From the NCBI RefSeq assembly GCF_039540405.1, contig NZ_BAABEY010000005.1, positions 1-64,000 of the forward strand: a stretch of DNA of 64,000 nt, in the 5' to 3' direction. The notes below the pieces were generated by a model that was not told where the DNA came from, did no database searches, and worked only from the letters and a program-made list of their open reading frames with translations. This DNA is from Ravibacter arvi (GTDB lineage Bacteria > Bacteroidota > Bacteroidia > Cytophagales > Spirosomataceae). Positions 16,751 to 25,961 of this stretch are shown here, piece by piece (position 1 is the stretch's first letter; each line of letters starts with the position of its first letter). A program made the translations under genes and the position numbers.

Positions 16751-19570
16751 ATGATGATCAAAAGCTACAATAGTTTTTTTTTAAAGTGCAGCCGTGGGGA
16801 CCAACCTTCCGCTTTAGTGCATTTTATATTCTTTTGGGTGGTTCTGACTTGTTTGATATTGCCTGATTCAGGAATCCGGGCGCAACAAGTCACCAGTTGG
16901 AGCCCAATGCCTCAGAATTGGTCCGCAAGCAGCGGTGTTACAGTTGAAAACGGGAGCGGATGCGGTGCATTGAACCGGCTGAAGTTTGATGATGCAGATG
17001 GATTGTGGGTTCAATATACGTTCCCCGCTGGAAAAAGAGCGGATAAAGTGACCTATCAATACGAGGAGTATGATTTCGATGAAAGAATGCTTTTCCAGCA
17101 AAGGATCAGCGGCGTTTGGTCGACAGTGGTAACTTATAATGGTACAGATAACAGTGGTTGTGTTCCTTCAGTTACCGCAACGGTTTCTCCCAGCGCTACC
17201 GCTATCCGTTGGTTTCAGCCGCAGGCAGATCCTAATGACTACATATGGCTCCTTTCCGGACTTAACCTTGTTGTTGTCGAGACAAAAGGGAATGTCGCCG
17301 GTGCGGTCCAGGTAACAAACGGGCCTTACCCCGCATCCGCCTCTTCACCACTTTATGTGGTAGTTGTAAACGGTAGCGGAGCCATTGTCGCCAGCTCACC
17401 TGCAATAACAACTCCCCTGCAAAACGGCGGCAATTCTTACCAGATCAGTGGTGTCCCCGAAGGAGGCCCCTATTCGGTACGGGTAAGCACAACCAGCTCC
17501 GGGAGCCCTGCGCTTCCTGCCAATTGGACCAGTAGTCCAGCAACAGGCGTCTCGGTTGTCGCCGCGCAGACCAGCAGCGGCGTAAATGTGCAGCTTACCG
17601 GACCTGATCCGAATGGCGACGCAGACGGCGATGGTATCAAAAACGGCGATGAAGGCGGTCCTTCCACCGATACCGACGGCGATGGCAAACCGGATTACCT
17701 GGATAAGGACAGCGATAACGACGGCATCCCCGACAGCGTGGAAAAAGGCACTGGCTCCACCCCGGTTGACACCGACGGCGACAGCATCCCCGACTACCGC
17801 GACTTGGATTCAGACAACGACGGCATCAACGACGTGCGTGAAGGGGGCGGATCTGCCACCGACACCAACAATGACGGCCGCGCAGACGGTACAGTTGACC
17901 CCACCACGGGCATTCCATCCAGCGCCGGCGCCAACGGCACCACTACGCCAAGAGATACCGACGGTGACGGCAAACCCGACTACCGTGACCTTGACAGCGA
18001 CAACGACGGCAAGAGCGACCTGCAGGAAAACGGCAACCCGGCTGCGATTGCCGGTGACGCTGACAATGACGGTGTGATCGACTACAGCCCTGCCAATGAC
18101 CCGGACAAAGACGGTATCATGTCACCTGCTGATGGGATCCCCAATACCTGGGGCGACGCAAGCGACCCATCGCCGAAAAATACCGGACCGAACACCACCG
18201 ATGCGCCGGATTATATCAATCCGAAGTCCGACGGTACCAACAACGATATCAACAGCACACCGTACAAAAACCAGGATGGTAACGGCGATGGTAAAATCGA
18301 CAATACCACCGACCCGGACAACGACGGTATCCCCAATGTGATCGACACCAAACCGGGTAACTTCGGCGGACTTTCGGCCTTCGACCCGAATGGCGATGCA
18401 GACGGCGACGGGATCAAAAACGGCGATGAAGGCGGTCCTTCCACCGATACCGACGGCGATGGCAAACCGGATTACCTGGACAAAGACAGCGATAACGACG
18501 GTATCCCCGACAGCGTGGAAAAAGGCACTGGCTCAACCCCGGTAGACACCGACGGCGACAGTATCCCGGATTACCGCGACCTGGATTCAGACAACGACGG
18601 CATCAACGACGTGCGTGAAGGGGGCGGATCTGCCACCGACACCGACAATGACGGCCGCGCAGACGGTACAATTGACCCCACCACGGGCATTCCATCCAGC
18701 GCCGGCGCCAACGGCATCACTACGCCAAGAGATACCGACGGTGACGGCAAGCCTGACTACCGTGACCTTGACAGCGACAACGACGGCAAAAGCGACCTGC
18801 AGGAAAACGGCAACCCGGCTGCGATTGCCGGTGACGCTGACAACGACGGTGTGATCGACTACAGCCCTGCCAATGACCCGGACAAGGACGGTATCATGTC
18901 ACCTGCTGATGGAATCCCCAATACCTGGGGCGACGCAAGCGACCCGGCTCCGAAAAATACCGGACCGAATACCACCGATGCGCCGGATTATATCAATCCG
19001 AAGTCCGACGGTACTACCAACGACATCATCGGCACGCCGAACAGCGGCCAGGATACCGATGGGGACGGCAAGATCGACAATCCGGCCGACGCAGATAATG
19101 ACGGTGTGGCCGATGTGATCGACACCAAACCGGGAGAGTTCGGCGGAATCGGCCTGGTGACGCCGGCAACACCCGACCTGAGGCCCCAGATTAACATGAC
19201 GGATGTAGGCTTCTCGTCGTCGGCGACTACAAAGCCCCTGACCGTGCGTATCAGGAACCTGCGCAGCGGCACCACCACGACCGGACCGGTTACAGTACGT
19301 ATCTACAAGCCTACGCCATCTTCTGTCATCACGTTGACCGGAGCTTCGGCCACCGCCTGGACGATATCGTCAACCCCGGGGTATTACCTGCTGACCACCA
19401 ACAGTCCGATCGCCGGGCTGACCAACCGTGACATCACGGCAAGCCTGACGATCAACCCGGTAACGGCCGGCAACTTCGGACTGCGCGTGCTGATCCCGAA
19501 CCTGGCCGGTGGCGAAGCCTTGCCTGACAACGGGAACAACGAAGCCAGCATCACGATATACGGCAACTAA
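16751..19570 (+). CDS. Giant exported protein with calcium-type (TSP3) repeats
   Basis: 939 residues from the ATG at 16751. The reading frame also allows a TTG start 18 nt upstream, but the ATG pair just before IKSYN is a better start. It has an N-terminal hydrophobic export segment (ALVHFIFFWVVLTCLILP), then a unique domain to about residue 285. Next come over 500 residues of DxDxDGxxD thrombospondin-type-3 repeats, which bind calcium in known families. A C-terminal domain of about 130 residues (PDLRPQINMTDVGF to ITIYGN) follows. No clear T9SS sorting domain is at its end, unlike the next gene. Likely a surface or extracellular adhesin-like protein. Confidence 0.85.
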   Translation: MMIKSYNSFFLKCSRGDQPSALVHFIFFWVVLTCLILPDSGIRAQQVTSWSPMPQNWSASSGVTVENGSGCGALNRLKFDDADGLWVQYTFPAGKRADKVTYQYEEYDFDERMLFQQRISGVWSTVVTYNGTDNSGCVPSVTATVSPSATAIRWFQPQADPNDYIWLLSGLNLVVVETKGNVAGAVQVTNGPYPASASSPLYVVVVNGSGAIVASSPAITTPLQNGGNSYQISGVPEGGPYSVRVSTTSSGSPALPANWTSSPATGVSVVAAQTSSGVNVQLTGPDPNGDADGDGIKNGDEGGPSTDTDGDGKPDYLDKDSDNDGIPDSVEKGTGSTPVDTDGDSIPDYRDLDSDNDGINDVREGGGSATDTNNDGRADGTVDPTTGIPSSAGANGTTTPRDTDGDGKPDYRDLDSDNDGKSDLQENGNPAAIAGDADNDGVIDYSPANDPDKDGIMSPADGIPNTWGDASDPSPKNTGPNTTDAPDYINPKSDGTNNDINSTPYKNQDGNGDGKIDNTTDPDNDGIPNVIDTKPGNFGGLSAFDPNGDADGDGIKNGDEGGPSTDTDGDGKPDYLDKDSDNDGIPDSVEKGTGSTPVDTDGDSIPDYRDLDSDNDGINDVREGGGSATDTDNDGRADGTIDPTTGIPSSAGANGITTPRDTDGDGKPDYRDLDSDNDGKSDLQENGNPAAIAGDADNDGVIDYSPANDPDKDGIMSPADGIPNTWGDASDPAPKNTGPNTTDAPDYINPKSDGTTNDIIGTPNSGQDTDGDGKIDNPADADNDGVADVIDTKPGEFGGIGLVTPATPDLRPQINMTDVGFSSSATTKPLTVRIRNLRSGTTTTGPVTVRIYKPTPSSVITLTGASATAWTISSTPGYYLLTTNSPIAGLTNRDITASLTINPVTAGNFGLRVLIPNLAGGEALPDNGNNEASITIYGN
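17606..19159 (+). repeat. Tandem duplication of a 777-bp coding unit
   Basis: Unit 1 is 17606-18382 and unit 2 is 18383-19159, each exactly 259 codons. In the first 210 residues I see only four amino-acid differences (N to D, V to I, T to I, S to A). The last 45 residues diverge. The pattern shows a recent in-frame duplication of a TSP3 block. Confidence 0.9.
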
Positions 19571-19589
19571 AAACCATGAAACAGCCAAC

Positions 19590-19621
19590 AGCGACCAGGA
19601 GCCGGCCGGTTCCTGGTCGCT
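19590..19621 (+). terminator. Strong intergenic hairpin between the two surface-protein genes
   Basis: Perfect 11-bp arms AGCGACCAGGA / TCCTGGTCGCT around a self-complementary GCCGGCCGGT core. No T-run follows, so it may be an attenuator or an RNA-stability element, not a full terminator. Confidence 0.5.
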
Positions 19622-19655
19622 GAAAGCTAAAAACTTTCACGATAGCGGCGAACAC

Positions 19656-19689
19656 CTCAGGGGCTCACCGCTCCAACCTCACAGCTCCC
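19656..19689 (+). repeat. Degenerate CTC heptamer array ending at a start codon
   Basis: CTC begins at 19656, 19664, 19671, 19678 and 19685 (steps of 8, 7, 7, 7). The last unit runs into the ATG at 19690. It is a worn form of the CTCAWAC array seen at 1579 and 40213. Confidence 0.6.
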
Positions 19690-20760
19690 ATGAAAACAGC
19701 AATTTATAAGACCATCATTTGCATATTCGCCTTCCTGATCATCAGCGGGTATGCCGCCGGCCAACAGGTTGTCAACCTGTCGACCATTTACGGGCTGTAT
19801 ACGCCCAGCTCTTTTCCGGGTTACGGGGCTACGCACCCGGCCGCTGCAGGTACCTTCAGTGGCATGGCCACGCGGGGAGGATCGCAGGGCACGGCAATTC
19901 CCGCCGGCTCGGTGACGGTGATCGCGGTCCTGGTGCCGGAAATCCCCTGGACCTCCGAGCCCTTTACCGTACCCGCAGGCTGGGAGCTGCTTCCTGGCTC
20001 AACGCCGACCAACCTGGCTTTTGTCAACAGTGTGCCCTGGGCCGACGGTGGCGATGATTTTATGGTTGAAATACCCGTACGGGCGGTGGCGGCCAGATCT
20101 TCCACCGCCTCAAGCGCCGGGATGCAGATCAACCTGTTCGACGACAACTTTACCGAAACCGACTTCAGCGACAACAACCGGGCTTCCAGTGTTACCGTCG
20201 CCGATAATTCCCTGCCGGTCAGTTTGGGCGACTTTACCGCAAACAGGGAAGGTAACACCGTGAAGCTCGATTGGTACACCACCCTGGAGGAGAACAGTGC
20301 CTACTTCGAAGTACAGCACAGCCGGGATGCCCAAAACTGGCAGAAGCTTGGCCAGGTAACCTCGCACCGGGACAGCAAGGAGCGGAACAACTACAGCTAT
20401 ACACACACGATGCCTGCTTCGGGCATTAATTACTACCGGCTGAAGATGGTAGACCTGGATCTGAGCTACACCTACTCCGACATTAAAAGCGTCAGGATGA
20501 ATGGTGTAGCCGCAGAAACGGTGAAGGTTTATCCCAACCCCGTCACTTCGGGCCTGCTTACGATCGAAACGGCCGGCGGCGTCCCGGTGAAGCAGGTCGA
20601 AATCCTCAACGGCGCCGGGGTACGCCTGTATACGGTGCCGGCCGGCAAGGGCGCGGTCACCACCCTGCCGGTTGAGCATTATCCTGCCGGGGTGTATACC
20701 ACACGGCTGCTATACGAAGACGGATCTGTCAGCGCGCACCGCGTGATCGTAGCCAAATAA
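19690..20760 (+). CDS. T9SS type A sorting-domain surface protein
   Basis: 356 residues with a signal peptide (YKTIICIFAFLIISGYAAGQ). Residues 20-170 form a domain ending in FTETDFSDNNRASSVTV, similar in style to the C-terminal domain of the preceding giant protein. Residues about 176-275 follow the pattern LPVSLGDFTANREGNTVKLDW to DIKSVRM seen in many Bacteroidota secreted proteins. The last 80 residues (VKVYPNPVTSG to VIVAK) are a type A C-terminal signal for type IX secretion. Probably co-expressed with 16751 and the regulator at 20793 (32 bp away). Confidence 0.85.
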   Translation: MKTAIYKTIICIFAFLIISGYAAGQQVVNLSTIYGLYTPSSFPGYGATHPAAAGTFSGMATRGGSQGTAIPAGSVTVIAVLVPEIPWTSEPFTVPAGWELLPGSTPTNLAFVNSVPWADGGDDFMVEIPVRAVAARSSTASSAGMQINLFDDNFTETDFSDNNRASSVTVADNSLPVSLGDFTANREGNTVKLDWYTTLEENSAYFEVQHSRDAQNWQKLGQVTSHRDSKERNNYSYTHTMPASGINYYRLKMVDLDLSYTYSDIKSVRMNGVAAETVKVYPNPVTSGLLTIETAGGVPVKQVEILNGAGVRLYTVPAGKGAVTTLPVEHYPAGVYTTRLLYEDGSVSAHRVIVAK

Positions 20761-20792
20761 GGAACGTTCCAACCAATTAACCCGCTTGTTTT

Positions 20793-21422
20793 ATGACCAT
20801 TGCTTTAATCGATGAGTATCCGGTACTGCGCCTGGGGCTGGCGCAGCTTTTAAGCAGCCGCTTCGCAGACCTTGAGGTAAAAGAATATGAAAGTGTGGCC
20901 GGGTTCATCCGGGACCACCAGGGAGAGGAACCCGAACTGATCGCGCTCGGGCTGAACGGTTTGGGGCAGGAAGAGAACCTCAGCCTGTTATCGGCGCTGA
21001 AACGCCGGTTTCGCGCCGCCCCGATCCTGGTTTTCGATGAGCGGGTGGAGGCGATGCATGCCCTCAGCTACCTGAAAGCAGGTGCGCTGGGCTATGTCGC
21101 CAAATCAGACGACCTGGCCCGGTTGGAAGAAGCCATCGGTGAGGCCCTCAGCGGCAAACGATACATCGTCAAAGAGGTGTTCTTCGAGGCGATCCTGGAA
21201 GAGCAGGCCCCGGGTAATCTTGTGCTGACACAGGGAGAAAACAGGGTAGCGAATTATCTGATCAAAGGCATGAAGACCAAATCAATTGCCAGGCTCCTGG
21301 ACAGAAGCACCTCTACCATCAGTACTTATAAAAGCCGGATTTTTAAAAAGTATAACGTCGGAAACGTAATCGAGCTAAAGGAAAAAATGAAGCCGCAGAC
21401 CGGAAGGTCCTATGCCTTTTAG
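20793..21422 (+). CDS. LuxR-type regulator with degenerate receiver (no phospho-Asp)
   Basis: 209 residues: an N-terminal receiver-like domain (1-120) and a C-terminal LuxR/FixJ HTH (about 148-205, TQGENRVANYLIKGMKTKSI then STSTISTYKSRIF). The acidic pair D7-E8 and the Lys of GYVAKSD are kept. The expected phospho-acceptor Asp is Gly (G53 in ELIALGLNG), and the switch Thr is Asp in VFDERVE. It therefore probably does not work by phosphorylation, or works constitutively or through partners. It lies 32 bp after the T9SS gene, so it may control that surface unit. Confidence 0.85.
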   Translation: MTIALIDEYPVLRLGLAQLLSSRFADLEVKEYESVAGFIRDHQGEEPELIALGLNGLGQEENLSLLSALKRRFRAAPILVFDERVEAMHALSYLKAGALGYVAKSDDLARLEEAIGEALSGKRYIVKEVFFEAILEEQAPGNLVLTQGENRVANYLIKGMKTKSIARLLDRSTSTISTYKSRIFKKYNVGNVIELKEKMKPQTGRSYAF

Positions 21423-21474
21423 AAGTTTGGCGTTGACGCCAACGTCACAGCGTTTTGGGGGTTAAGTGTTGAGC

Positions 21475-21503
21475 AGTAAGGCAGGATTTTTTCCTGCCTT
21501 ACT
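21475..21503. terminator. Bidirectional terminator between the LuxR gene and the sensor gene
   Basis: Perfect 12-bp arms AGTAAGGCAGGA (21475-21486) and TCCTGCCTTACT (21492-21503) with a T loop, followed by CTTTTTC. A smaller palindrome TTGGCGT-TG-ACGCCAA lies at 21427-21442, just after the LuxR stop. Confidence 0.8.
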
Positions 21504-21554
21504 CTTTTTCAGGGCTTCAATTCGTTCATGAATGTCATTTGTTCGCGATCATGC

Positions 21555-24500
21555 TCAAGCCTTTTTGGGAGCCGGGTTAACCCTGCGAAGACGGATGGTA
21601 AAAACGGTTTCTCCCGGTTGGCCGCCAGCGGCCGCCCGGCTTTTCACGGTGAGCGTCCCGCCGTGCTGGTCCACAATTTTTTTGGAAAGGGCCAGCCCAA
21701 GGCCGGTCCCGGTATTTTTTTCCCCCAGCTCATTTACCTGGAAGAAATTGACGAAAAGTTTTCCCAGGTTATCGGGGGCAATTCCTTTCCCGGTGTCGGT
21801 TACCTGGATTTTTACCCATTCGTCCAGCAAAGCAACCGATAGGGTTATTTTTCCCCCTTCCGGTGTAAACTTGTAGGCATTCACCAGCAGGTTGAAAATT
21901 ACTTTTTCAAACTGTTCCGGATCAAAAGGGACGCGTATAGTATTTTCATCGCTGATAAATTCCGACGTGATCCGATGGGCTTCGGACAGGTGCGAAAATG
22001 AGTTGAAAATATCCCGGAGAAATGTCACGAGCTCATTTTCCCGGACCTGGAGAAATAGCGCGCTTACCTCGGCTTTCCGGAAATCCAGGAGTTCATTTAC
22101 GAGCCGCAACAGCCGTTCCCCGTTTGATTTTACGGAAATAAGGCGGGAATGTACGGCGGAGCGGTCGTAATCCCGGTTGAGGACAAGGTCAATCGGGCCT
22201 AATATCAGCATAATATGTGTCCTCACCTCGTGTGTGATGTTGGTGAAAAAATCAAGCTTGGCCTGGTAGAGTGCATGTTCGTATCGCAGCAGGGTGCGCA
22301 GCCAGAAGAAGCGTATAATGAAAAAGGTTGCGGCAAAGAGAGTCAACGCATAAAGTGTGTAGGCCCACCATGTGCGCCACCAGGGGGGCAGCACCGAAAT
22401 CCGCATGCCTTCCGGTTTTCCCCAGACTCCGTCGCTATTCGCTGTTTTTATCCAAAGTGTATAGTCCCCCTCGGCAAGGTTGGTATAGGTGGCCGAGGGA
22501 ACAGGCACAAAATTCCAGTGCTTCTCCAAGCCTTCCAGCCGGTAAGCATATTGGTTTTTCTCCGGTTTGTTATAGCTGAGGCCGGTAAAGTCAAGGGTGA
22601 AAATGTTCTGGAAGTGACTGAAGGTCAGGGTGGAGGTTTCGTTTACCGGCACGCTCAGTAGTTGTGAGCTATCCCCGGGAAATACAGGTTTGTTGTTCAG
22701 CTTAAGGCTGGTGAAAACAGATGCGGGGCCATTGCGATTCACCTTCACCTCATCCGGCCTGAAGTAGACAATCCCTTCATCCGTGCCGAAGAAAAGTTGG
22801 CCGGACCCGTTCCGAAATGCTGCTCTTGCTTTAAAAACATTGCTCGTAATACCATCAACCGTATTGTAATTCCTGACAGCGCCTGATTCCGGATCCAGGC
22901 ACGACAGTCCATTCTCCGTGCCCAGCCAGAGCAGACCCGAGTCATCTTCTGCAATTCCCGCTATGTTGTTATTGCTAAGCCCTGTCTCACTGGAATAAGA
23001 CCGGATGGTTTTGGCGCCGGGATCATAGCGGTTCAGGCCACTATTCATCCGGTTGCCGAACCACATCCTTTTTTTTGAATCTTCATAAATTACCTGGACC
23101 AGTTTAAGGGGCAACGTGTTGATCAGCTTTCCGTTGGCATCAAAAACCTGCATGCCTTTTACATGGCCGATCCAGATATTTCCTGCTGAGTCGGCAAACA
23201 AGCTTCGCACGTACCGGTTCCCAAGTGGAAAAAGGGTGGAGTGTTCGTTGATATGGTAGAACCTATCGTCAACCGGGTCGAACAAATTGATCCCGTCAGA
23301 TTCGGTAGCGGCCCATATCCGACCTCGTTTGTCTTTTATCAGGATGGAGATATTGTCGGAGCTGAGAGAGCTTGAGTCCGCCGGATTATTCCGGTAAGCC
23401 TTTACACGACCCGTTTTTGGATCGAGGCGCGAGAGCCCTCCTCTGTACGTTGATATCCAGATGTACCCGGCTGCATCTTCCAGTATCCCGGAGATATGGT
23501 TGGAAGCCAATGTGCCGTTCTGGGTAGTGAAGTATTGGTATTTCCCGCTGGCCGGATCATAACGGTTTACCCCACCGCCCTGCGTACCGATCCACAGGTG
23601 CTGCTGTGAATCTTCCAGCACTGCACTGACCACATCGCTGTTCAGACCCTGGCCGGGCTTATCGGCTTTTATCTTGTGAAAAGGCATAACAAGATCGTGC
23701 ACCACACTGATGCCTTTGTGATAGGTTCCGACCCAGATCGAATGGGTTTTGTCCTGGAAAAGGCCGTAAACGGAGTTGTTCCCAAGTGAAGCCGGATTAA
23801 GCAGGTTTTGCCGGATGCTCGTAAATTCCGACGACGGGGTATTGAGTATGCTGATCCCGTCAAATGTGCCGATCCATAATGATCCGTCATGCGTGAGCAA
23901 CAATTCCCTGATATCATTGCTTGCAGGGCCTTTTCCGGGAATCTCCGATGCAGGATAGTGGATAAATTGTTTTTTTTGCCGGTCCCACCTGTGCAGTCCT
24001 CCTTTTTTGGTACCGACCCAGATATTTTTGTCGCGATCTGCGGTGATGGTGGTAATATGAAGATCATGCAATCCTCCTGTTTGCTGGTCTGCGCTTGGAA
24101 ATTCTTCGTAAATCGGTTGATCCCCTTCGAAGGACATACGGATTAAACCGTTACGGCACCCGATCCATAAAGCGCCGTCCTCGTCTTCGTGAATAGCCCA
24201 GACTTCCCTTATTCCGGGTGTACCGGCAGCGTCCGAGTTCAGGTAGCTGCGGAACGTGCCCTTTTCCTTCGAGAGGAGCATGCTGATACCTTTTTTCGTA
24301 CCGGCCCAGACACGGCCCTTTCTGTCTTCGTACAGCCGGATTACCGCATCGTCGCAAATACTTTCCGGAGATGAGTTTTTTAAAATACGACGAAATTTAT
24401 CGGTTTTCGGGTTGTAGATGTTTAACCCACTGGGTGTCGCGACCCATATCGTCCCTTTGGTATCGCTGAGAATAGAATTGATGTAGCTGCTTGAGACGCT

Positions 24501-24731
24501 TGTAGTATCCGACTCGTCGTAAAGAAACACCCGGAATTGCTTCGAATCAAATTGGTTAAGGCCCTGTGTCGTGCCAAACCACATATAGCCGGTGGTATCC
24601 TGCGCGATAGCGTATACGATATTGTTGGATAGTCCATCGCCCGACCGTAGGTGGCGGAAGATAAACTCCTGCGACGTACAGGGGATACAAGCCAAAAAAT
24701 GTAGAAAGGCTAAAAACAGCTTTTTGACCAT
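21555..24731 (-). CDS. Reg_prop/Y_Y_Y sensor histidine kinase (hybrid-type, lacking receiver and HTH)
   Basis: 1058 residues: signal peptide (LFLAFLHFLACIPCTSQ), then about 14 propeller blades of the type DxxGxxWxGTxxGLNxxD (20-690), forming the periplasmic sensor. A Y_Y_Y domain follows at about 720-780, one TM helix near 790-812, and a HisKA domain with phospho-His H834 (HEVRTH, with H in place of the usual P). A HATPase domain (NLLVNAYKFTPEGG to GTGLGLALSKK) covers about 940-1045. In typical Bacteroidota hybrid systems a receiver and AraC HTH follow in the same chain; here the protein ends after the ATPase. The receiver/HTH part is the divergent gene at 24893. Confidence 0.9.
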   Translation of the reverse strand: MVKKLFLAFLHFLACIPCTSQEFIFRHLRSGDGLSNNIVYAIAQDTTGYMWFGTTQGLNQFDSKQFRVFLYDESDTTSVSSSYINSILSDTKGTIWVATPSGLNIYNPKTDKFRRILKNSSPESICDDAVIRLYEDRKGRVWAGTKKGISMLLSKEKGTFRSYLNSDAAGTPGIREVWAIHEDEDGALWIGCRNGLIRMSFEGDQPIYEEFPSADQQTGGLHDLHITTITADRDKNIWVGTKKGGLHRWDRQKKQFIHYPASEIPGKGPASNDIRELLLTHDGSLWIGTFDGISILNTPSSEFTSIRQNLLNPASLGNNSVYGLFQDKTHSIWVGTYHKGISVVHDLVMPFHKIKADKPGQGLNSDVVSAVLEDSQQHLWIGTQGGGVNRYDPASGKYQYFTTQNGTLASNHISGILEDAAGYIWISTYRGGLSRLDPKTGRVKAYRNNPADSSSLSSDNISILIKDKRGRIWAATESDGINLFDPVDDRFYHINEHSTLFPLGNRYVRSLFADSAGNIWIGHVKGMQVFDANGKLINTLPLKLVQVIYEDSKKRMWFGNRMNSGLNRYDPGAKTIRSYSSETGLSNNNIAGIAEDDSGLLWLGTENGLSCLDPESGAVRNYNTVDGITSNVFKARAAFRNGSGQLFFGTDEGIVYFRPDEVKVNRNGPASVFTSLKLNNKPVFPGDSSQLLSVPVNETSTLTFSHFQNIFTLDFTGLSYNKPEKNQYAYRLEGLEKHWNFVPVPSATYTNLAEGDYTLWIKTANSDGVWGKPEGMRISVLPPWWRTWWAYTLYALTLFAATFFIIRFFWLRTLLRYEHALYQAKLDFFTNITHEVRTHIMLILGPIDLVLNRDYDRSAVHSRLISVKSNGERLLRLVNELLDFRKAEVSALFLQVRENELVTFLRDIFNSFSHLSEAHRITSEFISDENTIRVPFDPEQFEKVIFNLLVNAYKFTPEGGKITLSVALLDEWVKIQVTDTGKGIAPDNLGKLFVNFFQVNELGEKNTGTGLGLALSKKIVDQHGGTLTVKSRAAAGGQPGETVFTIRLRRVNPAPKKA

Positions 24732-24892
24732 AGCGCAGTTAGTTTCATAAAAGAGGTGGTGTTAAAATTCCCGGTGAAACCGCAGATTTTGATTTTATAG
24801 GATAAAGTTGCAATAAATACGATATTTGACATAAATTAACCCGAAAAAACTGGATAAAACTGGAACGTTGCAGTGCGAATTGCCGGATACCT

Positions 24893-25675
24893 ATGACCAA
24901 GTTACCCAAAATACTTTTGGTTGATGACAGCGAAGAAGTGATCGCTTATTTGGCGGATTTACTCTATGAGGAATATCAAATTATTACTACGTCAAATGGG
25001 GAAGAAGCGATTCGCGAGCTTCAACGCGAAAACATCCAGTTGGTGATCAGCGATGTAATGATGCCGTTAATGGACGGGCTGGAATTATGCAGGCTGATCA
25101 GGAGCGACGAACGGATCTGCCACGTTCCGGTGATTCTGCTCACCGCGAAGGATTCAATGCAATCCAAGATCGAAGGCCTTGAAACCGGGGCAGACGCTTA
25201 TATAGAGAAACCCTTTTACCCCAAATACCTTCTGGCACAGGTGAGCAACCTGCTCCAGAACCGGAAACAGCTCCGCGATTTCTTTTCTCAAAGTCCTTTT
25301 GTTCATGTCGGAACCATTGCTCATACCCGGTCGGATGTGACTTTCCTGGAAGAGGTATCCAGGTTTGTATTGAGCCGGAGCGACGAGGCCGAATTGGATA
25401 TGGATCTTCTCGCCGACAATGTCAATATGAGCCGGATGACCTTTTACCGGAAGATAAAAGCCGTAACCGACATGACGCCCCGTGACTACGTCAACCTGGT
25501 CCGGCTGAAGCGGGCTGCGGAACTATTGACTGACGGAACCTACAAAATATACGAAATTGCTTCGATGACCGGGTATAAATCGGCCACGCACTTCAGCAAG
25601 CTGTTTCACAAGCAATTCGGTCTTAATCCAATGGAGTTTGTGAGAACGACCAGGTCGAAGGATGCTGAAAAGTGA
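24893..25675 (+). CDS. Response regulator, receiver plus AraC HTH
   Basis: 260 residues. Receiver 1-120 with acidic residues D11-D12, phospho-Asp D54 (VISDVMMP), Thr in LLTAKDS and Lys in YIEKPF. AraC-type HTH about 160-255 (LADNVNMSRMTFYRKIKAVT, ASMTGYKSATHFSKLFHKQF). It is 161 bp from and divergent to the sensor at 24731, and it has exactly the domains that sensor lacks, so the two should form one signalling pair. Target genes are not obvious; the TIM-barrel gene downstream is a candidate. Confidence 0.9.
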   Translation: MTKLPKILLVDDSEEVIAYLADLLYEEYQIITTSNGEEAIRELQRENIQLVISDVMMPLMDGLELCRLIRSDERICHVPVILLTAKDSMQSKIEGLETGADAYIEKPFYPKYLLAQVSNLLQNRKQLRDFFSQSPFVHVGTIAHTRSDVTFLEEVSRFVLSRSDEAELDMDLLADNVNMSRMTFYRKIKAVTDMTPRDYVNLVRLKRAAELLTDGTYKIYEIASMTGYKSATHFSKLFHKQFGLNPMEFVRTTRSKDAEK

Positions 25676-25712
25676 ATTTCAGGCGGGTTGGATTACCCTG
25701 TGAGGAAGTAAA

Positions 25713-25747
25713 CCGGGGGACTTAACTTTTCTGGTTAAGTCCCCCGG
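25713..25747 (+). terminator. Perfect 14-bp hairpin after the response regulator
   Basis: Arms CCGGGGGACTTAAC and GTTAAGTCCCCCGG with a 7-nt loop, 38 bp after the regulator stop. No T-run follows, so it is a structural or weak termination element. Confidence 0.5.
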
Positions 25748-25961
25748 TGGTGGTCATTTCAACCGGGTAGATCCCGGCCTGCAGCAGGTCTGATCGTACC
25801 TGAAACCCGACGCTTCGCCGGAGCGGCTTTTTCTGCTTCAACAGAAGCATACAGGAGAGTGTTTTTATGTATGCAGGGGGTAAATTTCCCGGAAAAGATC
25901 TTTGTATGGGTAATACCATGCCGATAGGCAGGAAGTGAAAATCCGGCAAACCGCAATCACT

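Noticed and set aside
16491..16754. 87-codon frame ahead of the giant repeat protein
   Set aside because: Composition like noise, no known motif, and it overlaps the next gene's start.
25863..25937. Short ATG frame upstream of the Tat TIM-barrel gene
   Set aside because: About 23 codons, no hydrophobic or conserved features, and it overlaps the possible GTG start of the next gene.
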